Shown: positions 53,766-63,167, counted from the first letter of the stretch. The stretch: DNA of 64,000 nucleotides from Pelotomaculum terephthalicicum JT (GCF_022410535.1 NZ_JAKNBL010000002.1:186001-250000); one strand, 5' to 3'. The notes: generated by a model not told the origin, from the sequence alone. Numbers and translations: made by a program.

Positions 53766-54353
53766 CCACTCTTTGTATTCATCCGGTCGTTTGTCTTTCA
53801 GCGCACCTTTCAAGGTGCGGGTGATATGGATAATCCGGCAGATGTTCTCCAGGCTGGAGGTCCACTGGTAAGCTTCCTCCAATAATTGTCCGGTGGCGAA
53901 ACTCCCGTGCCCGCGGACCATTACAATTTTATATTCTTTTAAAAGACCGGGCAGTTTTTCCTCCAGTTCCTGGGAGCCGATGGTGTGCTCCGCGCTCAGG
54001 ACGGGAATTTTGTGCAACAGGTAAGCGCCTTCAGAGTCCAGCGGGATGATTTCTTCTTCCAGGAGGGATAAGGCAATGGCATGAACCGGGTGGGCATGCA
54101 CAATGGCCAGAGCGGCGGTTTCTTTGTAGATAGCGCGGTGCACCCTGATCTCTGTGGAGGCCAGGACAATATTGCCGTCGTTTTTATGCAGTCCTGTTTC
54201 GATAATATCCCGTTCCATCAGATGACCGAGCATAGCCCCTCTTCTGGTGATGAAGACGCGGTCACCGCAGCGCACACTCAGATTGCCGCTGTGTGAGCTG
54301 TTTAGCCCGGCCAGAAAAAGGTCCCGCCCGAAGGTTTGAAATTCCTTTAACAT
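53763..54353 (-). CDS. Class II aldolase/adducin family protein (fuculose-phosphate aldolase-like)
   Basis: 196 residues of the zinc-dependent class II aldolase fold. Zinc ligands are HAHPVHAI (two His near residue 94) and the later His in RGHGSFATG. The catalytic Glu is probably in DSEGAYLL. Substrate probably a phosphorylated ketose or methylthioribulose-like sugar. Its start overlaps the end of the AOR gene by 7 bases, with GGAGG eight bases before, so it is translated from the same message. Confidence 0.85.
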   Translation of the reverse strand: MLKEFQTFGRDLFLAGLNSSHSGNLSVRCGDRVFITRRGAMLGHLMERDIIETGLHKNDGNIVLASTEIRVHRAIYKETAALAIVHAHPVHAIALSLLEEEIIPLDSEGAYLLHKIPVLSAEHTIGSQELEEKLPGLLKEYKIVMVRGHGSFATGQLLEEAYQWTSSLENICRIIHITRTLKGALKDKRPDEYKEW

Positions 54354-56137
54354 TTAAAGTCCTCCAATCGCAATTCCCGCAGTTTTTCCGGTGCAGGAAC
54401 ACCGGATTCGTTCCACCCCCTGAAACGGTAGTATTCTTCAAGCATGGGCTTAAGCTCAACCACTTTTCCACTGGACGGTCCCTCTTGAATGGGCTCCTCC
54501 AGCAACCTGGGTGGCAAGGTGTCGCAAGAGCGGTCAAAACCGGCCCGCAGGTTATACAAGCGCTCCAAATTCCAGATTCTTTCGCCGGTCCGGTGCAGGT
54601 CCTGAGTTTGGTAATCCACACCGGTGACAGCGGATAATATCCTGGTGAAATACTCTTCGGAGACAGCCAGATTGACAAAACCGCAGGCAATCAGGCTGTC
54701 AACGGCCGCGCTGATATTCTGCTGATTGATGGTCAGCCCGGCTTTGCCTCTGGTGCTGAACCGGTCCACCATTTTGGGCACGCCCAGCGTCTCCGGCCCG
54801 GCCATATATGCCGGCAGGCGGCAGCCGCCCTGGTTTGAGGTGGCAAGGCCCAGCCCCATCCCCTGCAGACCGCGCGGGTCGTAAGCAGTCAGCTCCAGTC
54901 CCTTTACCTGCATGGCGTACTGGCCGGAACCGCACCTTTCAGCCAGGCGGCGTGAGCCTTCAGCCAGCAAGTTTCCGCTGCCTTCCCGGTATGCTATTTG
55001 TTTGATGGCCTGGAGCAGCCCTGTGGTGTCTCCAAAAGAGAGCCCGGTATTAAATATCCCTTTTTCCGCAAGCTCCATGGCGCAGCCGATGGTTACACCG
55101 GTGGATACGGCGTCCAGGCCCAGTTGATTGCAGAGATGATTGGCCTCGATAATTGTATCCAGGTCACCGATCCCGCATTCCGGACCCAGCGCCCAGATTG
55201 ATTCATATTCCGGCCCCAAGATGGTTCCTGTTTTCGTTTTTAGCAGTCTGGCACACTGAACCGGGCAGCCGTAACAGCTTTTACGGCCTGTGGTCATGTG
55301 CTCGGCAATGGTCTCGCCGGAGATGTTTGCCACGCCAGGATATTGTGAATCCTGGAAATTACGGGTTGGAAATACACCCAGTTCGTTAAAAAGGCTGACC
55401 AGGACCGGAGTGCCGAATTCCGGCAGCCCCTGGGAGGTGATCGGGTTGGCCTTGAGCCACTTGCCGGCTTCGTAGAGCATGAAATCGAGTTTTTCTTTGT
55501 TGGCGATTTCCACCTTCCGCGAACCTTGTGTGGTGACGGCCTTCAATTTCTTCGCCCCCATTACCGCGCCTAAACCGCCCCGCCCCGTGTAGTGTCCGTC
55601 ATTTATCACGGAGGCGAATTTTACCAGATTCTCCCCGGCCGGTCCGATACAAGCCACGCTTGTGTCATGCCCCAGTATGTCTTTAAGCCTGTCGTTTGTT
55701 TCGTAAACACCAGCGCCCCAGAGTTTAGCCGCTTCGTGCAGCGACGCCTTACCTTCCGATATAGTCAGGTAAACCGGTTCAGATGAAGCGCCTTCGATAA
55801 TGAGTATGTCATAGCCGCTCTTTTTTAACCGTACACCCCATCTGCCACCGGCGTCCGTATCCAGGATAGTGCCGGTGAGAGGCGACTTGGCCGAAGTGCA
55901 GAAGCGACCGGCGCCGGGAACTCCGGCCCCTGTCAGCGGGCCGGTCGCGAAAACCAGTTTGTTCTCTTCTCCGAGCGGGTCGCAGTCGGCCGGCACTTCC
56001 CCGGCAATTGTCCAGGCCCCCAGTCCGCGGCCGCCAATCCAGTCTGAAAGAACTTTTTTTTCGATTTTTTTCTCAGTGATTACGCCGGTGCTTAAATTAA
56101 CCCGGAGCATCTTGCCGAACCAGCCGCCAAAACCCAT
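54347..56137 (-). CDS. Tungsten aldehyde:ferredoxin oxidoreductase
   Basis: Oxidises aldehydes to acids with ferredoxin, using a tungstopterin and a 4Fe-4S cluster. About 596 residues, typical for AOR. N-terminal pterin domain (WIGGRGLGAW, FATGPLTGAGVPGAGR, GGRWGVRLKKSGYD), then cluster Cys in CYGCPVQCARLL (CX2CX3C) with the distal Cys in LIACGFVNL. ATG 56137 is chosen, nine bases after GGGGGG, giving MGFGGWFGKMLRVN; in-frame ATGs at 56143 and 56164 are possible. Operon with the class II aldolase, whose aldehyde product it could oxidise (inference). Confidence 0.93.
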   Translation of the reverse strand: MGFGGWFGKMLRVNLSTGVITEKKIEKKVLSDWIGGRGLGAWTIAGEVPADCDPLGEENKLVFATGPLTGAGVPGAGRFCTSAKSPLTGTILDTDAGGRWGVRLKKSGYDILIIEGASSEPVYLTISEGKASLHEAAKLWGAGVYETNDRLKDILGHDTSVACIGPAGENLVKFASVINDGHYTGRGGLGAVMGAKKLKAVTTQGSRKVEIANKEKLDFMLYEAGKWLKANPITSQGLPEFGTPVLVSLFNELGVFPTRNFQDSQYPGVANISGETIAEHMTTGRKSCYGCPVQCARLLKTKTGTILGPEYESIWALGPECGIGDLDTIIEANHLCNQLGLDAVSTGVTIGCAMELAEKGIFNTGLSFGDTTGLLQAIKQIAYREGSGNLLAEGSRRLAERCGSGQYAMQVKGLELTAYDPRGLQGMGLGLATSNQGGCRLPAYMAGPETLGVPKMVDRFSTRGKAGLTINQQNISAAVDSLIACGFVNLAVSEEYFTRILSAVTGVDYQTQDLHRTGERIWNLERLYNLRAGFDRSCDTLPPRLLEEPIQEGPSSGKVVELKPMLEEYYRFRGWNESGVPAPEKLRELRLEDFKC

Positions 56138-56364
56138 TATCATAAGCCCCCCAGACATATACATATATATGATAGATTATTTCTCCTAAGGGTGAATATT
56201 TCCTTTTTGAAGTTATCCTTATATTTTAACTTATCTTCATGCTAATATTATTATTTAAAACAAAGGAATTCGAACAAATCAAAAAATGCTGGTATAATAT
56301 TACGGATAGGCTAATGCCTTATCTCAATATTGTCATGTGCGTTATAAATGAGGTTATGTCTGTG

Positions 56365-57189
56365 ATGATTAATGAAAGGCCAATTGGACTTTTTGACTCC
56401 GGAATGGGAGGGCTTTCGGTGATGCAGGAGGTGCGCCGTTTGCTGCCGGCGGAAGACCTGCTGTATTTTGCCGACTCGGCTTACTGCCCTTACGGTTCCA
56501 AACCGCCGGAGATGATTCGCGCCCGGGTTTTCGCTATCGGTGATTTCCTGATCTCAAGAGGTGTAAAGTTGATTGTTATTGCCAGCAACACTACCACAGT
56601 TGCCGGCCTTGACGCAGCGCGGAAACGTTTCCATATACCCGTCGTCGGGGTTGAGCCGGCTGTAAAACCGGCCGTTTCGGTTACCCGCAACGGTAATATC
56701 GGCGTGCTCGCCACGGGTGTCACTCTGGCGGGCGAACGGTTCAGCCACCTGTTGGAAAGGTTTGGGGACGGTGTGAACGTATATACTCAACCGTGTCCGG
56801 GATTAGTGGAGCTTGTTGAGACGGGGATGCATGAAAGCCTTGAAGCGGAGGCTTTAGTCAGCCGTTACCTGGACCCTCTGCTGGCAAGGGAAGTTGATAC
56901 GATTGTGCTCGGTTGCACCCATTATCCTTTCTTGCGTCCACTGCTGGAAAAGCTGGCCGGTTCAGGGGTGAGGGTTATAGACACCGGCGCGGCGGTTGCC
57001 AGACAGGTAGCGCGTATTTTAGAAGAAAAGGGGTTGGCGGCAAAAAAGAAAACGCCGGGCAGGGAGAGTTTTTTTACCAGCGGGGATCCTTCAGCAGTTG
57101 AGCCGGTAGTCCGCTTTTTGTGGGGGAATCCCGAATTAGCGGTAAAGCGGTGGGTTCTCCATAAACCATCACATATTTTACAGTTGTAG
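56365..57189 (+). CDS. murI: Glutamate racemase-like protein (MurI) with Cys-to-Ser change
   Basis: 274-residue Asp/Glu racemase fold. FDSGMGGLSVMQE, AYCPYGSKP and GCTHYPFLRPL are intact, the last carrying one catalytic Cys. The other, normally in IACNTAT, is replaced by Ser (VIASNTTTV, AGC codon near 56582). True glutamate racemases use both Cys, so activity may be reduced, altered or lost. Start is ATG 56365 or GTG 56362, with GAGG about ten bases upstream. It stands alone, followed 59 bases later by a secreted protein. Confidence 0.82.
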   Translation: MINERPIGLFDSGMGGLSVMQEVRRLLPAEDLLYFADSAYCPYGSKPPEMIRARVFAIGDFLISRGVKLIVIASNTTTVAGLDAARKRFHIPVVGVEPAVKPAVSVTRNGNIGVLATGVTLAGERFSHLLERFGDGVNVYTQPCPGLVELVETGMHESLEAEALVSRYLDPLLAREVDTIVLGCTHYPFLRPLLEKLAGSGVRVIDTGAAVARQVARILEEKGLAAKKKTPGRESFFTSGDPSAVEPVVRFLWGNPELAVKRWVLHKPSHILQL

Positions 57190-57248
57190 CCGCATGGAGT
57201 AAAATAAGTAATGACGGGTTTATATCACAACTTGGATAGAAGAAGGAC

Positions 57249-59084
57249 ATGAACATTAAAAAATATATCAGTATATTGATTGTTATTAGCTTGTTTACTT
57301 CTTTACCGGTCTTAACGCTTCTCCTTCACGCATCCAGCGCTGAACAGTCCGGGGTTGTTCAAGTAGGCCTATTGGTCGGTGACCGCGAGTCTGAACAGGG
57401 AAAGTTGATCCTGTCGGCTTACGAGCAGTTATTGAAGGAAGAAGGTTTTCCGTATCAGGTTGTTTCGCCGGGCGACGTAGCCGGATTTGGCGGCGCAGGT
57501 CTTCAAGAACGCTTTGAGGCGCTGCTGGTGCCGGAATTCGTCAATTCGTCCATGCCGCCTGATGTTGCGGAAGTCATTAACTCTTACGTAAGGGAGCACG
57601 GTGGACAGGTTCTCCTCGTATTTGACCCGGCCACAAAGGATTTAGGAAATACACAAGACCAGGCTCCGCGGTTGGCCAATCTGGCCGGGGTCAGGTATTT
57701 CATGCCCGCGCCCGGGGGGCAGGGTTCTACCTACCTGGGTTATTGGTATTTTACTTCCGCGGATAAGGGGCGGGAGTGGGGGATTTCCCCGGGCAAGCTG
57801 GAGAAGGATAACGCGGTAAGCAGCTACTCTTACGGAAAAGTGCAGTTTGAGCATTCCTGGGCAGTAAATGATGATGCTCAGATAGTTGCTTACGACAGCG
57901 GTGAGGATTTTAAAAATCCCGTTATTACAGAGAAATCTTATGAGAGCGGGGGCGCGGCGGTATATGTAAACATACCCCTGGGAAAATGCAAGCTGCGTTC
58001 AGACGACCTGACGCTCAGGTCGGTGCTGCGGACTTTCCTGATTCGTTACGCTAAAGTGCCACGGCTGGTGAACAGCCCCGGCGGGAAGGGCGGTATGGTT
58101 TTTAACCTGCACATCTGCAGCGGCGCTTACTTCCGGGCACTGATGGTAATGATGATGCAGGGCTTATTCCAGAAAGACGTTCCTTTATCCATTCACATAA
58201 CGGCCGGTCCTGATACCTACAAGCTTGGAGACGGCGCGGGGTTTTTTGCGGAGAACAAATTCAAGGGCAAGCCCGTTTTGGAAGTGCTGCAGAACTACGG
58301 GGAAATCGGCTCGCATGGCGGCTGGGCGCATAACTTCTTCGCTTATAATTTGCAATATATGCCGGTGCAGAAAGCCGTGCAGCTTATTAAATGGAATTTT
58401 GACGCCCTGGAGGGGGTAACCGGCAGAAAAGTCCGGGAGTACAGCGATCCCGGCGGCAACCATCCGTTGTGGATAGATTCGTATATCGAAGGACTTGGGG
58501 TAAACTCCTACTATCATGCCGGCGATTCCGGCTCCAGCCCGACTCACCCCCGCTTTGACGGGAAATATGCCGGGCAGACGATGTGGGCGTTTCCCATTTC
58601 ACCCTACCGGGAATTCGCTTGCTTTGAAGAGATGGAAAGAGGTCGCGTGCCTTCCGGGGAAGTAAAAAAGTGGCTGGCAGACTTGGTTGATTTCGCGGCC
58701 GAAGAAAGAACGATCCGGATGGTTTATAGTCACCCGTCCGATACCCGTTTCGGTTTGGAAGCCATCCGGGCTCTTGAAGAGAAAGCCCTGGCGGAACAGA
58801 ATAACGGCAGGATTACTATTGCGCCGATGAGCTGGTTCGCTGATTTTTTAAACCGCAACGCCCGGACTCGCCTGCAGGTAAAGAAACAAGAAAGCGGCAA
58901 TTATATCATCGCTCTGGAAAACCCTGAAGGGTTGGAAGATGTCACCGTGGCCGTCTATGTCGGTGATGGCCGGGAGTATGTTGTCCGGGGGGGTAATGTA
59001 AAAAGTGTACAGGAAGAAGGATGGCTTTATCTGACCGTCACTGCAAACCGTCAAAAAAAACACATTGAGGTGCGCTTTGATTAA
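57249..59084 (+). CDS. Secreted protein with polysaccharide-deacetylase-like domain
   Basis: 611 residues with an N-terminal signal peptide (about 1-31). Residues about 38-270 resemble a ThuA/glutaminase-like flavodoxin-type domain (VGLLVGDRESEQGKLIL, LLVPEFVN). Residues about 280-530 resemble a NodB-like deacetylase barrel: GMVFNLHICSGAY in the first strand, EIGSHGGWAHNFFAYN as the His motif, VYSHP later. The canonical Asp-Asp pair is not visible, so catalysis is uncertain. A C-terminal beta domain (about 540-611) follows. Likely acts on envelope polysaccharide; family not firmly assigned. Confidence 0.6.
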   Translation: MNIKKYISILIVISLFTSLPVLTLLLHASSAEQSGVVQVGLLVGDRESEQGKLILSAYEQLLKEEGFPYQVVSPGDVAGFGGAGLQERFEALLVPEFVNSSMPPDVAEVINSYVREHGGQVLLVFDPATKDLGNTQDQAPRLANLAGVRYFMPAPGGQGSTYLGYWYFTSADKGREWGISPGKLEKDNAVSSYSYGKVQFEHSWAVNDDAQIVAYDSGEDFKNPVITEKSYESGGAAVYVNIPLGKCKLRSDDLTLRSVLRTFLIRYAKVPRLVNSPGGKGGMVFNLHICSGAYFRALMVMMMQGLFQKDVPLSIHITAGPDTYKLGDGAGFFAENKFKGKPVLEVLQNYGEIGSHGGWAHNFFAYNLQYMPVQKAVQLIKWNFDALEGVTGRKVREYSDPGGNHPLWIDSYIEGLGVNSYYHAGDSGSSPTHPRFDGKYAGQTMWAFPISPYREFACFEEMERGRVPSGEVKKWLADLVDFAAEERTIRMVYSHPSDTRFGLEAIRALEEKALAEQNNGRITIAPMSWFADFLNRNARTRLQVKKQESGNYIIALENPEGLEDVTVAVYVGDGREYVVRGGNVKSVQEEGWLYLTVTANRQKKHIEVRFD

Positions 59085-59195
59085 ACATAATCCGCACGGC
59101 TTGACGGGAATCGGCCGCTAAGTGCCGCCCAGCTTTAAAAAAACAGGTTTGTAAAACACCTGGTAAGATGATAAACTACTATTTAGGTGATGAAC

Positions 59196-60290
59196 ATGAG
59201 TTTGAACTGCGGTCTGGTTGGACTGCCTATGGTAGGAAAGACCACAATATTTAATTTGCTTACGGGGGCAGGTTTGGAAACCTCCAATTTTCTAACGGGA
59301 AAGACGGAAACCAACGTGGGAACAGCTAGAGTGCCGGACGGCAGAGTAGATTACTTAAGCAATTTGTATCAGCCCCGCAAAACTACTTACGCTCAAATTC
59401 AGTTTAGCGACGTGCCGGGTTTGGTGCGCGGCTCCAGTCAGGGCCAAGGAGTCGGCAACCAGTTCTTGAACACGATCCGGAACGTGGACATGCTTGCTCA
59501 TGTAGTCAGAGCATTTGTTAATCCCGATCTCCCGCATGTGGATGGCGATCTCGATCCTTTGCGGGATGTTGAGACAATAAATATGGAACTCCTATTTGCC
59601 GATATGGATATAATTGAAAAAAGAATCGAGAGAATCAAAGGGGGAAAAAAGGTAAAAAAAGAAAACGCGCAGGAGCTTGAAATCTTAGAAAAATGTCTTG
59701 ACGGGCTGGAAAATGAAATACCTATCGGCCGGGTGGAATTAACTGACGAAGAAAGACTCGTATTGAAAAATTTCAGCTTTTTGACTGAGAAACCATTATT
59801 GCTGGTTGTCAACACAGATGAACAGCAGTTTAAGACGAAGTCTTACCCGGGACGGGACGATTTAGAAGCTTATGCCGCCGGGCACGGCCTCCGTGTGCTG
59901 GAGATTTGCGGCAGAATTGAAATGGAGATTAGCATGTTGCCGGACGAAGACAAAGAAATGTTTTTAACCGACCTTGGTATTACCGAGTCGGGAATAGACC
60001 GTTTAGCGCGGGCGGCATATGATTATCTCGGGCTGATTTCATTTTTTACTGTTGGAGACGATGAAGTAAAAGCGTGGACGATAAAGAAGGAAACAGATGC
60101 CAAACGGGCCGCCGGTAAAATTCACTCCGACCTGGAGCGGGGTTTCATTAAAGCGGAAGTGGTGAAGTACCGTGATTTAGTGGATTTAGGGAATATGGGC
60201 AGAGTAAAGGAAAAGGGACTGTACCGCCTTGAAGGCAAGGAATATGTAGTGGAAGACGGTGACGTGATTAATTTCAGGTTTAATGTTTAG
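59196..60290 (+). CDS. YchF/Obg-type GTPase
   Basis: About 364 residues. P-loop GLPMVGKTTIFNLL (Walker A near residue 8), switch II DVPGLVRGSSQGQGVGNQFL, and a nucleotide-specificity VVNTDE motif in place of NKxD, as in YchF/OLA1 proteins that accept ATP. A Lys-rich helical insert (about 145-175) and a C-terminal TGS domain (ending EGKEYVVEDGDVINFRFNV) are present. Ribosome-associated role likely. ATG 59196 has AGGTGA five bases upstream; GTG 59187 lies within that site. Confidence 0.9.
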   Translation: MSLNCGLVGLPMVGKTTIFNLLTGAGLETSNFLTGKTETNVGTARVPDGRVDYLSNLYQPRKTTYAQIQFSDVPGLVRGSSQGQGVGNQFLNTIRNVDMLAHVVRAFVNPDLPHVDGDLDPLRDVETINMELLFADMDIIEKRIERIKGGKKVKKENAQELEILEKCLDGLENEIPIGRVELTDEERLVLKNFSFLTEKPLLLVVNTDEQQFKTKSYPGRDDLEAYAAGHGLRVLEICGRIEMEISMLPDEDKEMFLTDLGITESGIDRLARAAYDYLGLISFFTVGDDEVKAWTIKKETDAKRAAGKIHSDLERGFIKAEVVKYRDLVDLGNMGRVKEKGLYRLEGKEYVVEDGDVINFRFNV

Positions 60291-60352
60291 GTAATGTTGC
60301 GGGGCGGTTTACTGCCCCTTTTTATTTTTTGTAATCCTGGGGGTAATTCATA

Positions 60353-60880
60353 TTGAAGGATACCATGCTGATGGTTGCCGACCTGATGGCCCTTTCCGCA
60401 TGCACGGCGCCCAAAACACTGGGGCAGGATTTTGTCCGGGCGAAGGTGGTGTCGGGCAGTGAACTGGACATCCTGGCCGATGCCATGGATAGTTACGGCA
60501 AGGAAAAAGGGCTTGTGAACTACGACCGTGACGCGGAAAATATCCGACGTTCCAGCGCAATGGTGTTCCTTTTTTTGGAGCAGCCGGAACCCGCCGGGTT
60601 AAACTGCGGGAATTGCGGGCTTGACAAGTGTCCTAATAAAAACGCGGTGGGAGAGAATGATTCCGTACAATATCAGTGCGTATGGCGTGTATTGGACCTT
60701 GGCATCGCTTTGGGGTCGGCGGCCAAAACGGCCGGCATGCTGAACGCCGACAACCGTATCATGGGGCGTCCCGGTACGGTTGCTAAAAAAATAGGCATGG
60801 TTCAGGGAGAAATGGTTATCGGTATTCCAATATCCGCTGCCAGTAAAAATATATACTTTGACCGGCCTGAAAAGAAGTAG
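60353..60880 (+). CDS. DUF2148 ferredoxin-domain protein
   Basis: 175 residues. VADLMALSACTAPKTLGQD at the start, LNCGNCGLDKCPNK as a Cys cluster near residue 84 and QYQCVWRVLDLGIALGSA are typical of DUF2148, a family of Fe-S flavoprotein-like proteins in anaerobes. Function unknown. TTG 60353 follows GGGGGT at about nine bases. It precedes fni by only five bases, so it is probably cotranscribed. Confidence 0.85.
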   Translation: MKDTMLMVADLMALSACTAPKTLGQDFVRAKVVSGSELDILADAMDSYGKEKGLVNYDRDAENIRRSSAMVFLFLEQPEPAGLNCGNCGLDKCPNKNAVGENDSVQYQCVWRVLDLGIALGSAAKTAGMLNADNRIMGRPGTVAKKIGMVQGEMVIGIPISAASKNIYFDRPEKK

Positions 60881-60885
60881 CATAT

Positions 60886-61989
60886 ATGCTGATAAGTTCC
60901 GCAATACTGGTACCGGCTGCCCGGGAGGTAACCAAGATACAAAGACAAAAACGCAAACTGGATCACATAGAATACGCCCTGAGACATAGCAGGCCGGAAG
61001 TCTCCAACGGCTTCGAGGACATCCGTTTAATTAATGATTCCCTGCCTGGTTTTAGTTTGAGTGATGTTGACCCGACTTGCGTCTTTTTGGGTAAGAGACT
61101 TGCAGCGCCATTGTTGATCAATGCTATAACCGGCGGGCACCCGGCAGTGGCGGGCATTAACAAAAGTCTGGCCAGGGCGGCGCGGCAAACAGGTGTGGCG
61201 ATGGCGGTGGGATCGCAGATGGCCGGGCTGGAAAACCCAAAGTTGAGGCAAACTTACGAGGTGGCGCGCCAGGAAAACCCCGACGGTGTTCTCCTGGCCA
61301 ACCTGAGCGCCGGGGCGCCGCCTGAACAAGCTGCGGCGGCGGTGGAGATGATTTCAGCCGACGGGCTGCAGCTTTATTTGAATGTTCCGCAGGAACTGGC
61401 GATGCAGGAAGGAGACAGACGCTTTAACGGAGTGGTAGATAATATTAAAAAGGTGACCTCCGCTCTTAATTCTCCGGTAATTGTCAAGGAAGTGGGATTC
61501 GGCCTTTCCAGAGAGTCCGTATCCGCCATTTACGCCGCCGGTGTCCGGCATGTGGACGTGGGGGGGCAGGGAGGCACCAACTTTATTGAAATTGAAAACA
61601 TGCGTTCCGGTAAAATAAACAGCGCGGATATACGAAACTGGGGAATTCCCACAGCGGTCAGCTTGTTGGAAGGACTTAGCCTGGGGCTGCCTGTTTTCAT
61701 GATCGCTTCCGGGGGTTTGGAAACCGGCGTCGATGTGGCTAAAGCCGCGGCGCTGGGTGCCGGTTTGGCCGGGATGTCAAGGATTTTTTTGAAAGAGTTG
61801 ATGGACCATTCGGAAGAAGGACTAATAAATAAAATATCCGGGATAATTGATGAGCTGCGTCTGGTCATGCTGATGTCCGGGGCGAAGAATCTGGCGCAAC
61901 TGGCGAAAAAACCAGTGCTCATAACAGGGCCCGTGGCGGAGTGGGCGCAAAGAAGAGGTATTGATATTGACAAATACGCCAGGAGATAG
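60886..61989 (+). CDS. fni: Type 2 isopentenyl-diphosphate delta-isomerase
   Basis: FMN-dependent IPP/DMAPP isomerase for isoprenoid synthesis. Landmarks: RQKRKLDHIEYAL at the true domain start, NAITGG, VGSQMAGLENP, VDVGGQGGTNFIEIE and ASGGLETGVDVAKAAALGA (phosphate-binding TIM-barrel loops). The annotated ATG 60886 has no good ribosome-binding site and adds 17 residues unlike relatives. A strong GGGAGG (60923-60928) lies eight bases before in-frame ATA 60937, giving MQRQKRKLDHIE as in the family. Real initiation may therefore be at an AUA codon. Operon with DUF2148. Confidence 0.9.
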   Translation: MLISSAILVPAAREVTKIQRQKRKLDHIEYALRHSRPEVSNGFEDIRLINDSLPGFSLSDVDPTCVFLGKRLAAPLLINAITGGHPAVAGINKSLARAARQTGVAMAVGSQMAGLENPKLRQTYEVARQENPDGVLLANLSAGAPPEQAAAAVEMISADGLQLYLNVPQELAMQEGDRRFNGVVDNIKKVTSALNSPVIVKEVGFGLSRESVSAIYAAGVRHVDVGGQGGTNFIEIENMRSGKINSADIRNWGIPTAVSLLEGLSLGLPVFMIASGGLETGVDVAKAAALGAGLAGMSRIFLKELMDHSEEGLINKISGIIDELRLVMLMSGAKNLAQLAKKPVLITGPVAEWAQRRGIDIDKYARR

Positions 61990-62026
61990 ATAGTGCAATA
62001 AGATAGATAGTCATTATGAAAATGAA

Positions 62027-62054
62027 AAAGCCGGGTAATAGTAAACCCGGCTTT
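62027..62054. terminator. Bidirectional terminator between fni and fbp
   Basis: Perfect 10-bp stem AAAGCCGGGT/ACCCGGCTTT with an 8-base loop. Followed on the minus strand by TTTTTCATTTTC, so strongest for the FBP aldolase/phosphatase gene. Confidence 0.85.
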
Positions 62055-62075
62055 AACTTATTAATCATTTGGTTG

Positions 62076-63167
62076 CTATACTTTTTCAAAACGATCTTTT
62101 AGACGTTTGCTCACGCTAGGCATAGTGGTGTATTCCATTTCATCCAGATGCAGGCGGTGCGGTTCAAACGGCCCCATGCTGCGCATGTAGTTAGCTATTT
62201 CGTTGGCTTTTTGTCTGGCGAGGTCATAGGCTACATCAGCAAAGAAGTCCTGTGGTCCATGCAGTTTACCGTCGTTTAACTGGAATCCCAGGGCTACTAC
62301 TCTGGGCGGCCCGTCAAAACGCGTGGGTGTCGAGGCATCAACGGAAACCGGCATCAGCGGGCCGCTGTGTGAGCCCCTCATCCATCCCGAAACCAAGTGA
62401 GGGTTGGCAAATGGCTCAAGCGCCTCGCCCACAGCCGGTAAACCGCTCTGACACCGTACAATTAATACCGGATCATCTTTGCCCACATAACGCCCGGCCA
62501 TCAGGTTCAGACGCTGGGTGCTGGAGGTGGCCGCTATTTCATTGGTGCCTTTTTGATAAACCGATTTAATGCAATAACGCCCGGGAGCGCCGATGAATAC
62601 CAGCATGTCGTACATCTCCTCAGGACAAGAGAAAGTCACCTTTTTGTGATCAATCAAGTCGCGTACTTCGAATAAAAAGCCCTGGTGCATTGACGGATCA
62701 ATAATCAGCCCAATGGTGTTAAACGGGTCCGCAAACATTTTGTAAACAGGAAAGTTCCAAGCGCCGGGTTCGGTTTTATCGGCCATGTAAACAATTACAG
62801 GTTCGCTTGCGCGCTCCTCAAATTCCATTTCCGCCACGCCCGGGCCCATGCCTTTGACATTTCCCGAAAAAGAGTCCGCCAGCAAGTCCTGTCCGGCTCC
62901 GTATAATTTTAGTTTTTTAGCTACTGCGGTGCAGGACAAGAACGTATTCCAGGCCAGTTGGTGTATCTCACCGTTGTTCTTGCCCAATTCGTGTGTCATA
63001 ATTAAATTAATATCGTCACCCACATGAGTTACGTGGTAATCTATCAAGAGAGGACTCCCTGCCAGAATGCCCCCGGCTGTTTCCAAGCATTCAGGGTGAA
63101 CGTTCGAGTGACCTACGAAGCCGCCAATATCAGCTTTGATAACAGACAGTGTAATCTTCTTACCCAT
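62076..63167 (-). CDS. fbp: Bifunctional fructose-1,6-bisphosphate aldolase/phosphatase (type V)
   Basis: 363-residue archaeal-type FBP aldolase/phosphatase, which joins triose phosphates and dephosphorylates the product for one-way gluconeogenesis. The family start ITLSVIKADIGGFVGHSNVHPE, TFLSCTAVAKKLKLYGAGQD, and DTASTPTRFDGPPR-like stretch (VDASTPTRFDGPPRVVALGFQ) are intact. It is typical of thermophilic and autotrophic anaerobes. AGGAGGTAAACAA precedes the ATG. Monocistronic with its own terminator. Confidence 0.95.
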   Translation of the reverse strand: MGKKITLSVIKADIGGFVGHSNVHPECLETAGGILAGSPLLIDYHVTHVGDDINLIMTHELGKNNGEIHQLAWNTFLSCTAVAKKLKLYGAGQDLLADSFSGNVKGMGPGVAEMEFEERASEPVIVYMADKTEPGAWNFPVYKMFADPFNTIGLIIDPSMHQGFLFEVRDLIDHKKVTFSCPEEMYDMLVFIGAPGRYCIKSVYQKGTNEIAATSSTQRLNLMAGRYVGKDDPVLIVRCQSGLPAVGEALEPFANPHLVSGWMRGSHSGPLMPVSVDASTPTRFDGPPRVVALGFQLNDGKLHGPQDFFADVAYDLARQKANEIANYMRSMGPFEPHRLHLDEMEYTTMPSVSKRLKDRFEKV

